A stretch of 64,000 nt of DNA from Dermacentor variabilis (GCF_050947875.1 NW_027460390.1:2418001-2482000); one strand, 5' to 3'; numbered from the stretch's first letter, positions 46,236-58,172 are shown. Program-made: numbers and translations. Notes: generated by a model not told the origin, from the letters alone.

Positions 46236-46376
46236 GTACAACTTGACAACGGCGTACCACCCTCAGACCAACGGCATGGCAGGGCGTCTTAATAGAACTA
46301 TCAGAGATGTGCTTGCTATTTATGTTTCTGCCGACCATCAAGACTAGGACGTCGCTCTGCCCATCATGACATTGGG
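46236..46376 (+). pseudogene. Ty3-type integrase fragment, part 1, copy B
   Basis: In frame, 46244-46335 reads AYHPQTNGMAGRLNRTIRD, then YVSAD. YHPQTNG is the signature around the integrase catalytic glutamate. Here the residue pair expected to be T/A-E is A-G, so the glutamate is lost. Sequence beyond 46376 is deleted relative to copy A, and LINE 3 follows. Confidence 0.82.
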
Positions 46377-47806
46377 TTTGTGTAGGTTATAAACGCAACG
46401 CCCTTTTTTGTAACCGATGAAGCGGATCTACGTAGGTTCACCGCAGTATACGATGTGGCACTCAAATAGAGAAAAGTAGATGATCTTAAGTATGTTAAGA
46501 ATAAATTCCGCTCTACCTTTAATTAGTATATTGCAAGCAGGAGCTAATTTTGATCATATATTGGAAATATGTGGTCTCCACTTAAGGTTGCACTCTAATA
46601 ACAGTCCTAAGTATTTTACGGCGTCTAACTTTTCTATAGCACCAGCTTCAAGATAAATTTGCGTGCCTGTTGTGTCACGTTTAGAATATCGGGAGTGGAA
46701 TACCAAGTATTTAGTTTCATCTCCATTTAGTGTTAATTTATTCCACGTACGTAAACCAAGTTGACATGTTTGATAACTCGCAATTTATACTGCTGTGCAA
46801 TTGATTAAGGGATTTACCTGAATATATTAGTGTGGTATTGTCATCGTAAATAACCGCTTTTGATGATATTAGTGCTGATGGAAGGTCATGAACATGTGAC
46901 GAGTACAGTATGGGGCCCAAAATTGATCCCTGTGGAACACCTGTAACAATAGCGTTATATTGAGGGGAAAAGGGGCCACGACTTGCATATTGCTTACCTC
47001 CGCTTAAGTAGCTACAAAAGAGGTTCATTGTAGTTTCGTTAAAACCGTACACCTGTATTTTTTTAGAAGTATGAAGTTAATCACTGTGTCAAAGGTTTTT
47101 TTTTAATCTAAAATTGTTCCTACCGCAAATTCATTTTTGCGCAGTGTTGTGTTTATACACTGAGTTAGTTCTATAGCACTGCTGATGATGTTGATTGATT
47201 GGCTCGGAATCCATGTTGGGAATCTGTTAGAAGCTTGTTTGCGTTTAGGTAGTGTTTTTATTGAGCCGCAATGACCTTCTCAAATACAGTATTTATATTG
47301 CTGACCACAGAAATAGGTCGATAGCTTCCAGGGTCATTGATGTCACCACCTTTACGCAGAGGAGAAACTCCTCCCATCTTTAATATGTCAGGGTATGTGC
47401 CTGAGCTCATGGAGTTATTATTTTTGTAAGCATTGGCGCAAGAACATCAATGTCTTCTTTCAAAGCTTTTAAGGTAATGTCATCGTAACAAGCACATTTG
47501 TAGCAAGGCATGCCATAATATAGTCGAGGTTACAGTATGCTTGTCCACTTGCTCCAAGCAAAACGTACTAGGGATGACCGGGATATTGAAATTGTTCATA
47601 CTGGCTGGAATACAATCAGCTAACTCTGGACCAATGCTAGTAAAGCATACCTTAAAAGTTTTGGAATATTTGGCATCAACCTGTTCAGGGGTGATCTGCT
47701 TTTTAACCGGCCCATCAATGACACCTCTTACAACCTCCCACATTGTTTCTTTAGTATTGCATTGTGCTTGTTGCATTAACAAAGTGTTGTGTTCTTTTTT
47801 TCCGCC
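46377..47806 (-). mobile_element. LINE 3, CR1/Jockey-like LINE fragment, copy B
   Basis: Partner of 10909-12591, lacking the 3' end (deleted with the neighbouring integrase) but keeping about 170 bases of pre-RT sequence that copy A lost. Minus-strand 47052-46738 gives GVPQGSILGPILYSS and the catalytic position as YDDNTT, where YADD is expected. Then 47782-47480 gives the pre-RT region with EQVDAKYSKTFKVCFTSIG. The RT is dead. Confidence 0.82.
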
Positions 47807-48160
47807 TCCGGATTACGGCCACGACGCGGTCACGTGACATGGCCCTGGACCGTACCGTGTCTTGCGCCAAGTGCCCGATGTCACATGTGAAATCACGCCT
47901 CTCGATTCCACCACGTCTCGACCCTCCGCCGTTGTCGTCCACGTCACCCGCCTCAAGCGATGCCACTCGGGCGATCGAGCGAGCACCGGGATGGCGCATT
48001 CACCGCCGGGGTCCATGTGACCAAGCACAGCCAGAGATAAAGCTTAGGACAGAAGTCGACGACGCTCGATGATGTCGCACGAACTGGCTTCCACATTGTG
48101 TGCCAGTGAACACTTTGTAAATACCCCGTAAATATATATTAAACCTCTCTTCTCCCCGCA
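47807..48160 (+). pseudogene. Ty3-type pol 3' end, part 2, copy B
   Basis: Reads HGPGPYRVLRQVPDVTCEI and VVHVTRLKRC in one frame (about 47832-48000), the GPY/F module and tail of a Ty3-type integrase, with one stop just before the module. Partner of 12592-12956. Confidence 0.82.
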
Positions 48161-50768
48161 ACAATACACGTAATCCCAGCCCTCCACATACAATGTTCTT
48201 AAGGCATGTACGCCTCATGCAATAATGCATGCGGCACAGTTGTCGTAACATCCTATTGTTTATGGAACTCGTGCGTGCTGCTTTACGCTGCTTAAGATTT
48301 CGCTATGAAGTCCTCATGTGTCTGCTATCTTTCTCTGCGCTGTTATTGCTTATAGAATTCTGGCAATGCCATAATTGTCGAAATGGCATCCGCAAGTAGG
48401 TATGAAAACGACGTGAAAGCATTCGGTGTTTGTTAGGTGCTGTGCAATATTAGAACACTGCAAAACATATCCGGGTGCGCAGCAGTTGGCCTTGTCCATC
48501 GACATCGCGGCTTTCAGCTGTCGCTACAGCGTAGCGGGCCGTGATCCTATAGAGACACTGCAAATGGCGTACTGCGAAGTTTACTCTTGATTTCAGCCAA
48601 GCTGTACACTCTACGCAGAAGTAAACATGCGTAGGAAATCCGCGTTCAGTTTACTACATTTTAGAAGGCATCGGTCGCCAAGGGCAGAGACCAAAACACC
48701 TGACGTTGGCAGCTGACGGTGGTAGCCACCAGGTAGAATAGGCGACGGAATGTGTGATGTATAGGACACCACCTATCATTTCGCCTTTTCTGATGGGGCA
48801 ATTCGCAATCGTGGAAAATTCGTCGTGGACTTGAGCCAATATGGTCCCTTTTTGATTCTCGCAATGTTTTTTCCACTCTGAACTGTAAAGAACCCAACGA
48901 AAATTGACAGAACATCCAAAACATATTCTGCATTCACCTTTCGGCGATAAAAAATCAATATTCTGCACTCGTGCCATTGGGTATTTAAATGAAGCCAGCA
49001 AGACAGCATCTGCGGAGTTACCGTAAAGTGAAAACCGTGCCTAAGATTGTGCTGTTTAAATGCGGACCACACACTTCCGCCGTCATCATTTGGTACTCGT
49101 TTACGCTGCCGCACATGTACTGAGGCTGCCCTAAAAGGGCCCAAGTCATGGATTTACACAAATACAAGTTACGACTATCAATTCGCGCTTGTTTGGAAGT
49201 TAGACCTTTGTATGATCACTATCGTAAGCAAGCTGGACAATCTCGTTACCTCCTCAGTCTTCCTTCCATCGGCGGCCCACGTTGTGTCCTGCGAAAAAAA
49301 AAAAAAAGAACAAGCGCTATTCACATCATGTAAAATCAGGAATAGAACAAAAAACAAGCACGGAAGAAAGACTCGTCGTTCTTGTGTCTCTATCTTGCGT
49401 TTTTCTCCGTCCCTGTTCATTTCGCTGTTGCTAATTGTGCACCGATAACGACTTGCCCACTCACCGTCGTCGCAAAGCAAATTTTAAAATCGCACGCATT
49501 TGAGCGCGCGCCTTGACTTCGCGGAAATTCTATTCTTCATCGTTTTTGGCTCCGTCACGCAGTCAACCTCGCGCCTCGCGAAGGAATCCCGAGACAGCCT
49601 GCCACGAGCAAGGCGTGCCCACAGAATCGCGCAGATGATCCTGCGAACCACGCGACCCAAGATCCAGCAGCTTGGCTCACGGATTTCGCCCAACACTGCG
49701 TCCAAACCCAGAAGCGGCCCAACTACGCGGTGGATGATGCCAAAGGACCTGACGCCATGGCAAAGCTCCAACGGAAGCGTAAGACCCTTACTTCGCTCGC
49801 TGCTTCGTCGGTCAAGGGGGCAACGAAAACGAAACACGCCTTGGTAGCTCAGCTGCTATATCGCCCCCTGCTTCTCAGCACGAGGTCGTGGATTCGATTT
49901 TGCCCTCGAGGTATAGCGTACTATAATGATAGCCGCGTTGCTACTGTCGTACACGCGGAAGATATTTTGGAATAAATGCAAGTGCGAACAAGAGAAAATA
50001 ATCGCAACACCCGTTCTATGTAACAATATGCAGCTGAGTATTATCTGCACTCGTTCCGTAGACGGTGCTGAAGGATGTTGTTGACCCAAATTCACACTGC
50101 GGTGAATTAATTAGGCTATAGTTAACCATGAATGTGAAGCTGGAAATGCAATAAAGAAGCCTAGTACCTTCCAAATTGTTCGCGTTTGAATTTATGCTGT
50201 TAATACCTAAGAATATAGACATGGCTGACGCCAAGAACGTATCACATTCCAGCAGGACACGGAAAAACACAGAAATATAGCGTATCGTGTGATCTTTTGC
50301 CTTTTTCACTTCACATACACCTATAGCGTACGTGTATATATACAAGGCAGCGCTTTGTATTGACGTAGTGAAAGGCCTAACCGACAATTTGACGCTTCCT
50401 GAATAGATCAGGCATATTCACAGCTAATACCCAAACCTGAAGCTTTACTTACCGGTATTCATTCGGTGTTGAAAATGTTCTTTTATATAGAAAAATGCAG
50501 CTAAGGTTTTTCTTTGGCAAATGACGTTGACATCGTGCTTGAAGAAATGATATATTTTGATATTCGCACGTCGGTTGTCACAATTATGCGGCAGTGGAGC
50601 GCAGGCTACGAGACATTCTCTGGCACTCGAAACTGTCCTCGAGAAGGACTACGCAGACATCGCTTTGGTTTTCGGCGGCACATTGCACGATTTCCCTCGC
50701 ATCCGCGTGGTTCTCGCTCTTCATATGGGTAACGCCAGGGATAGTTGCTAAACTAACGCCTCAATGCC
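48161..50768. other. Unassigned sequence, copy B counterpart of 12957-15760
   Basis: The SINE of copy A is absent here (empty site near 48983). An extra 70-80 bases with an A14 run occur at about 49293-49365 and are missing from copy A. A SINE head remnant lies at 49838-49908. A minus-strand frame (48776-49144, 122 codons) is open, but I recognise no domain. Confidence 0.45.
49838..49908 (+). mobile_element. tRNA-derived SINE head fragment, copy B
   Basis: Partner of 14810-14886, better preserved: TTGGTAGCTCAGCTGC is a good box A and GTCGTGGATTCGATT a box B-like segment. No body. Confidence 0.72.
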
Positions 50769-50779
50769 GTAAATTACAG
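50769..50779 (+). repeat. Target-site duplication of the minus-strand SINE, left
   Basis: GTAAATTACAG, matched by GTAAAATACAG at 51018-51028 with one difference. Copy A has a single GTAAAATACAA at about 15767. Confidence 0.88.
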
Positions 50780-51017
50780 TATAATAATAATATTTGGGAT
50801 TTTTTGTGCCAAAACCACTTTCTGATTATGAGGCACGCCGTAGTGGAGGACTCCAGAAATTTTGACCACCTGGGGTTCTTTAACGTGCGCCTAAATCTAA
50901 GCACGCGGGCGTTTTCGCATTTCGCCCCCATCGAAATGCGGCCGCCGTGGCCGAGATTCGATCCTGCGACCTCGTGCTCAGCAGCCCAACACCATAGCCA
51001 CTGAGCAACCACGGCGG
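50780..51017 (-). mobile_element. Ruka-like tRNA-derived SINE, copy B only
   Basis: A 238-bp element on the minus strand with an 11-base target-site duplication. The head (near 51015-50940) has the tRNA-like GTTGCTCAGTGGCTATGG and a box B GATCGAATC with one base change. The tail is AATATTATTATTATA. It closely resembles the copy A SINE at 13786-14016, but lies at a different site and in the other orientation, so it is an independent insertion. Confidence 0.92.
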
Positions 51018-51028
51018 GTAAAATACAG
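51018..51028 (+). repeat. Target-site duplication of the minus-strand SINE, right
   Basis: GTAAAATACAG; see 50769-50779. Confidence 0.88.
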
Positions 51029-51269
51029 CCTCTAAGTAGAGAAGCTGCACATCGTGATGTCACGAGCACCCCGCAGGCTGCCGTCAGTTTCAGTATAAGC
51101 AAGCTAGTTTAAAGAAAAAACTGTATACACGGCAACTTTCTGTAAATATAAGCTGAATATTAGGCTAATTTCGTAATGTTACTTGGTGTACTCACTCTTC
51201 AAGGAGACACAAACCATGCCTTAGCGATGTGCTATGTGAACAGCAGAGTGTAGTAACAGCACGACAGGT

Positions 51270-52290
51270 GTTTGTCCACAGGTCTGCGAGATGGGACAAC
51301 GGAGCGGCCGCTTACGAGTGTCCGCTCAGTGCCTGGTCGGCAGCTGTCCCAGCGTGTGCCGGTCGGTCAACCAGCTCTTCTCCAACCTTCGCTCCGTGCG
51401 TAGCATCTTGGGCCATCACCGGGTGGACCTCGACAAGTCCTGCACGACTAGCGCAGTCGATGCGTGCTTCAACCTTGCGCAGCTGACCCTATGGAACAAC
51501 TTCCTGTGGGTCATCATCATCGAGCTACGCGAAGGACAGCTGGCCCTGGCTTGCCTGCGCGGACGCGTGGTTCCATTGGCCTTCAGCAAGCAGCGTAGGC
51601 GCTCGTACATTCTGGTTAACTGGTCGCTGATGGAGCACCACTCCATCGAGTTCGTGGAGTTGTGCGAGTCCCGCATGTCGCCAAAGAAGTTCCTGTCACG
51701 GGACGGCCTCGAGCTTAGCGAACACCTGAGTCACGCCAGGCTCTGCTACCACCTGCTAGACTACCCGACGAGGGACCTGATGGACGCGCTCCGCTGCACA
51801 GTGACCACGCTCGACGCGCTGGAGATCGTGGGCGTAAGCATTCTGCGCGAGCTGCCAGACAGGTGCGATGCAATGGGCACGCTCGTCTGCCACGAGAACT
51901 AGATCGACGTGCCCGAGGCTCAGGCGTTGATGCGCTGATGCGCGTGCTACGCGGCAGCGCCAGATCCACGTCCAGGAGCTGTTCCCGAGGGCCGACTCCT
52001 GCTACGTGCTGGCCGACCTCGTGTCCTGCGTCGCAGTCATTGAGGAGCTCGTCGTGAGCCCCTGTGCGACATGCACGTAGGGGACGCTGCAAGGTTTCGC
52101 GGCGTTCTTCGTAAAACTCGCCGGAAGGCGCGCGACACTCGAGAAACTCGAGAAGTGCAGCTTTGAAGCGAACGAGTTGGACCTCGGAGACTTCTCCATT
52201 GCCCTGAGCGAATTGCTCGGTGGCCTGGCGCATTTGGATGCTTTTGCAGGTCAGCGCGAGATACTCGTGATTTGAGAGGCGTATTAAAGG
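51270..52290 (+). pseudogene. Leucine-rich protein pseudogene, copy B
   Basis: The partner of 16018-17055. The frame 51291-51902 (203 codons) differs from copy A at 25 of 612 bases, about 16 of them changing the protein, which fits weak or no selection. The same stop ends it, and LRR-like text resumes out of frame (about 51967-52290: ELFPRADSCYVLADLV, a TAG, then LEKLEKCSFEANELDLGDF). A splice acceptor-like TTTGTCCACAG precedes the ATG. Since both copies share the break, it predates the duplication, or the gene has introns I cannot place. Confidence 0.6.
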
Positions 52291-52299
52291 GTTTTCGTT

Positions 52300-53367
52300 T
52301 GCTACTTTGGCCACTTTTGATGCATGAGTGATGTCGCACAATAAACAATGGGAGATACATAGTGACCCAAGTTGCCTACTAGATTAAGCCTTTAAGTTAT
52401 GTGCCGGCTGCGATCTTTGCAAGCAGACTACCCTTGCCACTGGGTATATGCCCGAATCAGATTTGCACGTAAAAAAATTACGCGCAATTAATTACTTGCA
52501 GTCAATTGACTTTAACCTCAATACAGCGCGTATTCCCACTACTGCCCACTCTCCGCCTTCCTGCTTTGGGAGCGCGAGGAGGCACCGTAGCATCAAGACA
52601 CCATTCTCGGTTCATCCACCCAAACATTCGCTCGCACCTACAGCACACGGGGGGCGACCGGGGTGTTATGGCGCATAGACTTTATGCGGAACGTCGCGGC
52701 GACCCCGACTGCGAAAATTCGCCCAGCGTGTCGATCTGATTGTTATTGCAATAAAAGAACGTTTTACAGCTGCGCTTGACGACGACGCGTGCGGTCAAAT
52801 GGTTTCGTTTGCACTCGACTGTGCGTCACCCGGGCTCTTTCGCGTTTCAGCAGTTTCGTTATAGCGTACTGCTGCACTGGTTTAGCTAGCTCGTGAAACT
52901 CGTACAAATTGCAAGTAGCAGAGAACGAGACCCATCGCGACGACCCTCAAAGTCCGAATTTATGATTCGCCGCCTGCTTTCCTTTTCTTTCTCGCCCTTT
53001 CAGCTCTGAATCAATATTTGGTCGGTTTCTGGCCACGCTTTTGCGTTTTGAAACAGAAACCGTATTGCCAGCTGTCGTGCGCCAGTACTTTTACTCACCG
53101 ACTGCAATAAAGGGCGGTGTTGGTGTATGCAATGTGCCGACTCCCCGCTCAGTGGCGGGTGATTTGAATTGAGCAATAGGGGTTGGTAAAAGACGATTGA
53201 AGCTTTAGTGGCACAAAAGTAAGGAGAACACAAACACCGAAGGCACACAAAAGCAAAGTTGCCAATAGTGGCTAAGAAGGTTTGATTCTGGGAAATCATT
53301 ATGCCTATTAAAAAAAAAGGAAGTTCGGACATTAAGCAAAATAAAAACAAAACCTTGGAGGCGCCAC
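52300..53367. other. Unassigned sequence, copy B counterpart of 17056-18111
   Basis: No gene recognised. Homology with copy A stops at about 53367. Confidence 0.4.
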
Positions 53368-56074
53368 CCATCACCCGTTTCAAAGACACGATCGTAACAT
53401 CTATCCATCCATCCACCTAGAAGTACAGTGACCCTTATTACAATGACCTCGGTTAAGCCGAATTGTTTTATATAAGGAGCATGGGAATGTTTGTTTCGTT
53501 TTCCATAGACTCAATGCAAAAAAAAAAATCCGCTTAAGAGGAGACGCCTCAGACGTCCTCTTCAGTTAAGAGGAACATTCGGAGTAACCGCCACCGCTAC
53601 CAACCCTGAAGGCCAAGGTGCCTCGATGTGCAGCGCTCGGGGGCGCGCACGTAAAGGTGCCCCAGTACAGGCCTGCGGCGCACATCGCCCGTGGACAGAC
53701 GAAAAAACAAGAGGAAACAAAAAGAGACGGTGACATTTCACTTTGTGAACACGGGTGATGCGCAAGCGTATGGCTGCTGTAGCACATACGAAGCTGCCGG
53801 ACCTCGGTGTGCCTTGACTGTCCGCATCGCAGGTCGTATTCAGGACAGGGCTCGCGCGGCCGCTCCATAAGCAGCAGGCGCCGGAATAGAGCGCTTCCTT
53901 GTAAACGTTCGCTTACTAACTAAATTAACAAGCGTGGTGTCAGCGCGCACAGGCAAACATGAGCACATCACACTCGATGACCGCGGACACTAGCTGTCCA
54001 AACGCTCGCGTGAGGAATCGCAGCAGAGCAGCGAGCGAAGTGACCTTGCGCTGTCTATCACTTCAACGAAAACTGAGCGGCGAGAGCACAGCGCACGCAA
54101 AGCTACGAGCCATCGGCACACCTAGACGGTGACCTGAAAGCAGATCACGTTCAAGTTAAACTCGCGCGAGCGCGCGCGGCCCAAATACAACGCCCCCACC
54201 CCTCCCTCTCCTCCCCGGTGCCATGCGCGCGACGGAATACGGCGTCCCTCCCCCTTTCCTCTTTTGCGCACGCGCGATTGAGCCGCGATCGTCAGCTCAC
54301 CGTCGCGCGCTTTCGCTCGCATACTTTCACTTTTATTTCACACTTTCACATTTTCACTAGCACGCTTTCACTCTGGCGTTCGTGTTGTCTTTCTCTTCTC
54401 GTCCGTGTTTAATTGTGCGCTGGAACGATGTTTCATAATGCTAATCATAACCAACTAGCCCAGCTGTCCATACTTAGCACTCGCACACAGCGTACGGCGC
54501 GCGAGGACGCTGTTATCACGAGAGGAATCCGGTACAGCCGTATCGCAAGCGAAACCTGTAGCGACTGCCAGAGGAGTGCGCCTGTGCCTACCTTCCTCCT
54601 CCGCGATGCTTCGCCTCGTTTCTCCTTCACCACTTCGCTCAACGTCACCTAGACTTTTCTCTAGCCCTTTGACGGTTTAACCGCACATGTACGGCGGCGG
54701 TTTTCTGTCCCGCAAGGTCTTGGCCGTAGGGGTACGGTTTCGACCCTCCCTTTGAAATTTCGCGCCATAAAGACGATGCACGCTCATTGGGAGGTGCTGC
54801 CACCTCATAGGACTTACAAGAAACGTTTGAAATTTGTGCTACCTTCTTGGGGAGATAAACACAACTGACTTCTAGCTTCAACGCGTGACGCAGACTGCGG
54901 CAACACCCCCTTTGCGGTTTCGGTTTCGTCGCGTAATCGCAACGGAGGCGCGCGAAACGTCATTTTTCTCTTTGTCGGCACTCTCTTGCAGATGTGGTGG
55001 AGGTTGATTTCCATCTTGATTGGCACTGCTCTTAGCTGGCTTATCATCGCCGCTCATTAGGTATTCTCGCTCTCTGCGCTTGTGCGGTGACTCGTGTTTC
55101 CAAGAAGTACCACACTCTGAAATACTATCGAACATTTTGCAGTTCTGAGTGATGCCGACACCAACATACTGTTGCAAATTTTCTTTTTACTATTTATTCC
55201 CGACTTTATACATCTTGTAGATTCAAGATCCGCAATAAAGTAATATGACCACCTGGGAAAGTTTTCTTCAAAATAATTCGACCCTCAAATGGCTAGGTTT
55301 CGTTGCTTTGCCGCGCGCCCAGCGCGCTCCTTCGCACTTAGCTCGGAGTCTGCACGGATGACTTGCGAGGCGGCATATGCCTGCCTTAATCCGCGGTGAA
55401 CTTTTTCTATTAACACGAAGACAGAGAAGGATTTTTAAAGTAGTTAGGTGCGATAACATCGGAAACTGTGCCTCGGCTTTGTTATCGCAGAATATGTTAC
55501 ATGTTTAACACGCATGCTTTGGAATAACAGCGTGCACGGTGTCCTTCGTTTCTTCAAAACAGTTTCTGCAATGCATTCATTCGACATGTCCACAGTGTCT
55601 TGCATACCGACTTACTTCAGGCATGTCAAAATCAGGCTGTTTGTTTCGTTCTTTGCCACTGCCTCGTGTGTAGCGAGTGTATAACGGGAACGTACCAAGC
55701 TCGAACTTAACCTTCCGAACCTCTGCAGTAAGGTGGACGATAGTTTGACCAGCCCTATGAAGATGGAGTGGTCTACACAGACTCAGCCAGACACCCTCGC
55801 GGCGACCTCATGGCCGCGGTCGTTGCGGATCACAACGGAGGATTGATAGAACACACAACAATCACGGCTGGCCGAGTGGTGGAAGCGGAGGCAACCGCGA
55901 TTGCCATGGCCATGCATGCGGAAGCGAATACCGTCATCAGCGACAGCAAGCAGGCCATGGGCAATTTCGTCCGCGGTAGAATTTCCAAACAGGCGTACCA
56001 TGTCCTCACACGACGCCTCCTAAGCGGCTTGATATCCCTCGTGTGGACACCCGCTCACGCGGCTGTGCCCGGCA
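53368..56074. other. 2.7-kb stretch present only in copy B
   Basis: Copy A joins directly across this stretch at 18111-18130, inside the tail of a SINE whose full tail is kept in B. A deletion in A is therefore more likely than an insertion in B. The left end has (ATCC)n at 53400; 54000-54650 is GC- and CpG-rich with no recognised gene; 55768-56070 is an RNase H fragment. Other ORFs (54413-54652 plus, 54878-55177 minus) match nothing I know. Confidence 0.65.
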
Positions 56075-56080
56075 ACACAA
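55768..56080 (+). pseudogene. RNase H domain of an I-like LINE, truncated
   Basis: A 120-codon open frame whose first part is an RNase H fold: VYTDSA (first Asp), VVEAEATAIAMAM (catalytic Glu), VISDSKQA (second Asp) and VWTPAHAAVPGN (His box). The fold breaks off at PGN, where the tail of a tRNA-derived SINE begins (about 56075), so the last Asp (N-E-x-A-D) is absent. The final residues of the ORF are SINE sequence. No RT lies upstream. It derives from a different LINE lineage than the one at 30170-34026, since residues differ widely. Probably a cut remnant of a LINE, not a host gene. Confidence 0.75.
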
Positions 56081-56300
56081 GAAGTCATATCACAAGAAGC
56101 CAACAAACACTGACACCATGGACAACATAGGGGAAATTTTTTGCGCTTAATAAAGGAGATAAATAAACGATAAATTAATGGAAACGAAAGTTGATGAAAA
56201 AGCAACTTGCCGCAGATGGAGAACGATCACACAAGCTTCGCATTTCGCGTGTGATGCTCTACCAATTGAGCTACCGCTGCGCCGGATCCCCATCCACTTT
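56075..56300 (-). mobile_element. tRNA-derived SINE (second family), copy B, full tail
   Basis: Minus strand: head GGCGCAGCGGTAGCTCAATT (ending about 56282), TGTGATCGTTCTCC box B-like segment, CTGCGGCAAG, the AAGTTGATG/CATCCACTT flanking pair, and the tail to TGATATGACTTCTTGTG at 56075. It is the intact form of the copy A element at 18128-18330 and cuts the RNase H fragment. Confidence 0.78.
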
Positions 56301-56544
56301 CTTGGGTATTTATGTTTCCTTGTAGAACCCTGTTCGTGTTAACCAGCGCCACCACTCACACACTTTGACGGCGGGTGTGGGACGTCCTTTCTGCCGCAGG
56401 CGTCACGAGAACGTAATCTTTTTAGGTGAAGACAACCGGTCAATAAACACCCGCATGCTACCTGAAGCCATCAATGTTGCCGGATTCGAGACGCTCGTTA
56501 CGTAATAAACGAGAAGAAAGGGGGTTAATGGAGGGCCCCATTTC

Positions 56545-56745
56545 TGTTAGTCATATCACAAGAAGTCAACAAACACTGACTCCAAGGACAACATAGGGGA
56601 AATTATTTGCGCTTAATAAAGGAGATAAAGAAACGATAAATTAATGGAAATGAAAGTGGATGAAAAAGCAACTTGCCGCAGGTGGGGAACGATCATACAA
56701 GCTTCGCATTTCGCGCGCGATGCTCTACCAATTGAGCTACTGGGA
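56545..56745 (-). mobile_element. tRNA-derived SINE (second family), second unit, copy B
   Basis: Partner of 18527-18725. It meets an opposite-oriented head piece (GTGGGATCGTTCCCCGCCTG at about 56766). Confidence 0.75.
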
Positions 56746-56936
56746 AACTGGGAAATCCGAAGGTTGTGGGATCGTTCCCCGCCTGCGGCAAGAGATTGAT
56801 TTCTCTGGGCAGTCGCTGGACCATTGAAACAAAAGTGTTTGAACGTGAGAGAGGAAGCTGAATTGTGCCGACTGTACATGAAGCGTAACCTTGACTTAGA
56901 GCCCGCACGGCTAGCTTCGAACGTCAACCGCAGTTG

Positions 56937-57144
56937 TACCTGAGTGTCTATGACGTTGCGCCGCTCAGCTCGAGGTCGCGGGTTTGATCCCGGCCATGGT
57001 GGTCATATTCCAATGGGGGCGGAATGGTGAAACGCTCGTCTACAGTGCAGGAACCCCAGGTGGGCATGCATCATCTAGAGTTGCCTGCTACGCCATGCCT
57101 TCCAATAATATAATCAATTTTGCGAGTAAAACCGCAGAATTTTC
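56937..57144 (+). mobile_element. Older Ruka-like SINE, copy B
   Basis: Partner of 18905-19112; box B reads GGGTTTGATCCC with one change from consensus. Confidence 0.82.
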
Positions 57145-57197
57145 TTTTAATGTGACTCGCATTCTTCGCTGTCTTGGGACATTTTGAGCCTGCCTGC

Positions 57198-57198
<1 letters not shown>

Positions 57199-57287
<89 letters not shown>
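57199..57287. repeat. (TCTA)n microsatellite, copy B
   Basis: About 22-23 units; copy A has about 36. Confidence 0.97.
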
Positions 57288-57288
<1 letters not shown>

Positions 57289-57301
57289 ACTCCGACACAG
57301 C

Positions 57302-57381
57302 TGAGTGAGTGAGTGAGTGAGTGAGTGAGTGAGTGAGTGAGTGAGTGAGTGAGTGAGTGAGTGAGTGAGTGAGTGAGTGAA
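57302..57381. repeat. (GAGT)n run, copy B
   Basis: About 20 units, against 5 in copy A. It is followed by GAAGAAACTTTATTGCAGG, which on the minus strand resembles the polyadenylation end of a retroelement. Confidence 0.95.
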
Positions 57382-57479
57382 GAAACTTTATTGCAGGTCC
57401 GGCGAGGACGCGAACTCGTCGCGCACCATAGTTGTCTACCAGCTTGGGACACCAGGAATTTGCTCGTAGTCGGGAGGCT

Positions 57480-58172
57480 GTCGTGGCCATTTTATCGTCT
57501 TCATTCCAGCTTCGTCATCTGACTCTAATCATGCTTCCCTCGTTACGACGTCTTCGCAGACAAAGTGCTCAAGCTTGCCTAATAGCTTCGACAACAACGC
57601 TCTTTTGGTCGTGATGCCGCCAGGATGGTTGCTTCTTCACCTTTTCAGCTTTGTCATCCGACTGTCTGTCGTCATGCCATCGGCGCGACGCTGTTGTAAC
57701 ACTGTCTTCATATCTTCGTTGTGATATCGTCATCGAGATGCCGCCGTGGCCGTTCCGTCATCATTTCTCCAGCTTCGCCATCCGACTTTCTTCATGCCTT
57801 CGTCTTCACGCTATCGCGCTAACGCCATCGTTGCCATACAGTCGTCGTCATGGAATCGTCCCGCCATCGTCGTCATGCGGTCATAGTCATCCCATTGTGT
57901 GCACACTGTCGTCGTGCCAGGGTCTCAATTGAGTGGTCGTCACTCATTCGTTTCTATACCGTCGTCGTGATGTCGTCGTGGTCGTTCAGTCCTAGTTATT
58001 CTAACTTCGTATTGCTACTGTGGTTGTGCTGTCTTCCTTAGACCCTCGCAATTGCAGTCGTACTGATTTCATCACGCTATCGTCTTACCATCGTAATCAC
58101 TTCAGATATGTTATCCCAGTATCGTCGTGCCGTAGTCGTTATACCGCCTTCTTCATCATATTGTCCTCATAC
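57480..58172 (+). repeat. CGTCGTCATGCC-rich array, copy B, left of the LTR element
   Basis: Partner of 19475-20126. It continues at 63056-63655 after the LTR retrotransposon. Confidence 0.85.
58169..58172 (+). repeat. Target-site duplication of the LTR retrotransposon, left
   Basis: ATAC, repeated at 63056-63059. Copy A has the undisturbed site CCTCATACCATTG at about 20130. Confidence 0.93.

Noticed and set aside
51715..52341. 208-codon minus-strand ORF
   Set aside because: Antisense shadow of the GC-rich leucine-rich pseudogene; the corresponding copy A frame differs in length and content.
53430..53580. CCTCGGTTAAGCCG / CGCTTAAGAGGAG stretch as ends of a transposon
   Set aside because: Inverted matches are short and imperfect, and no empty site is available since copy A lacks the whole region.
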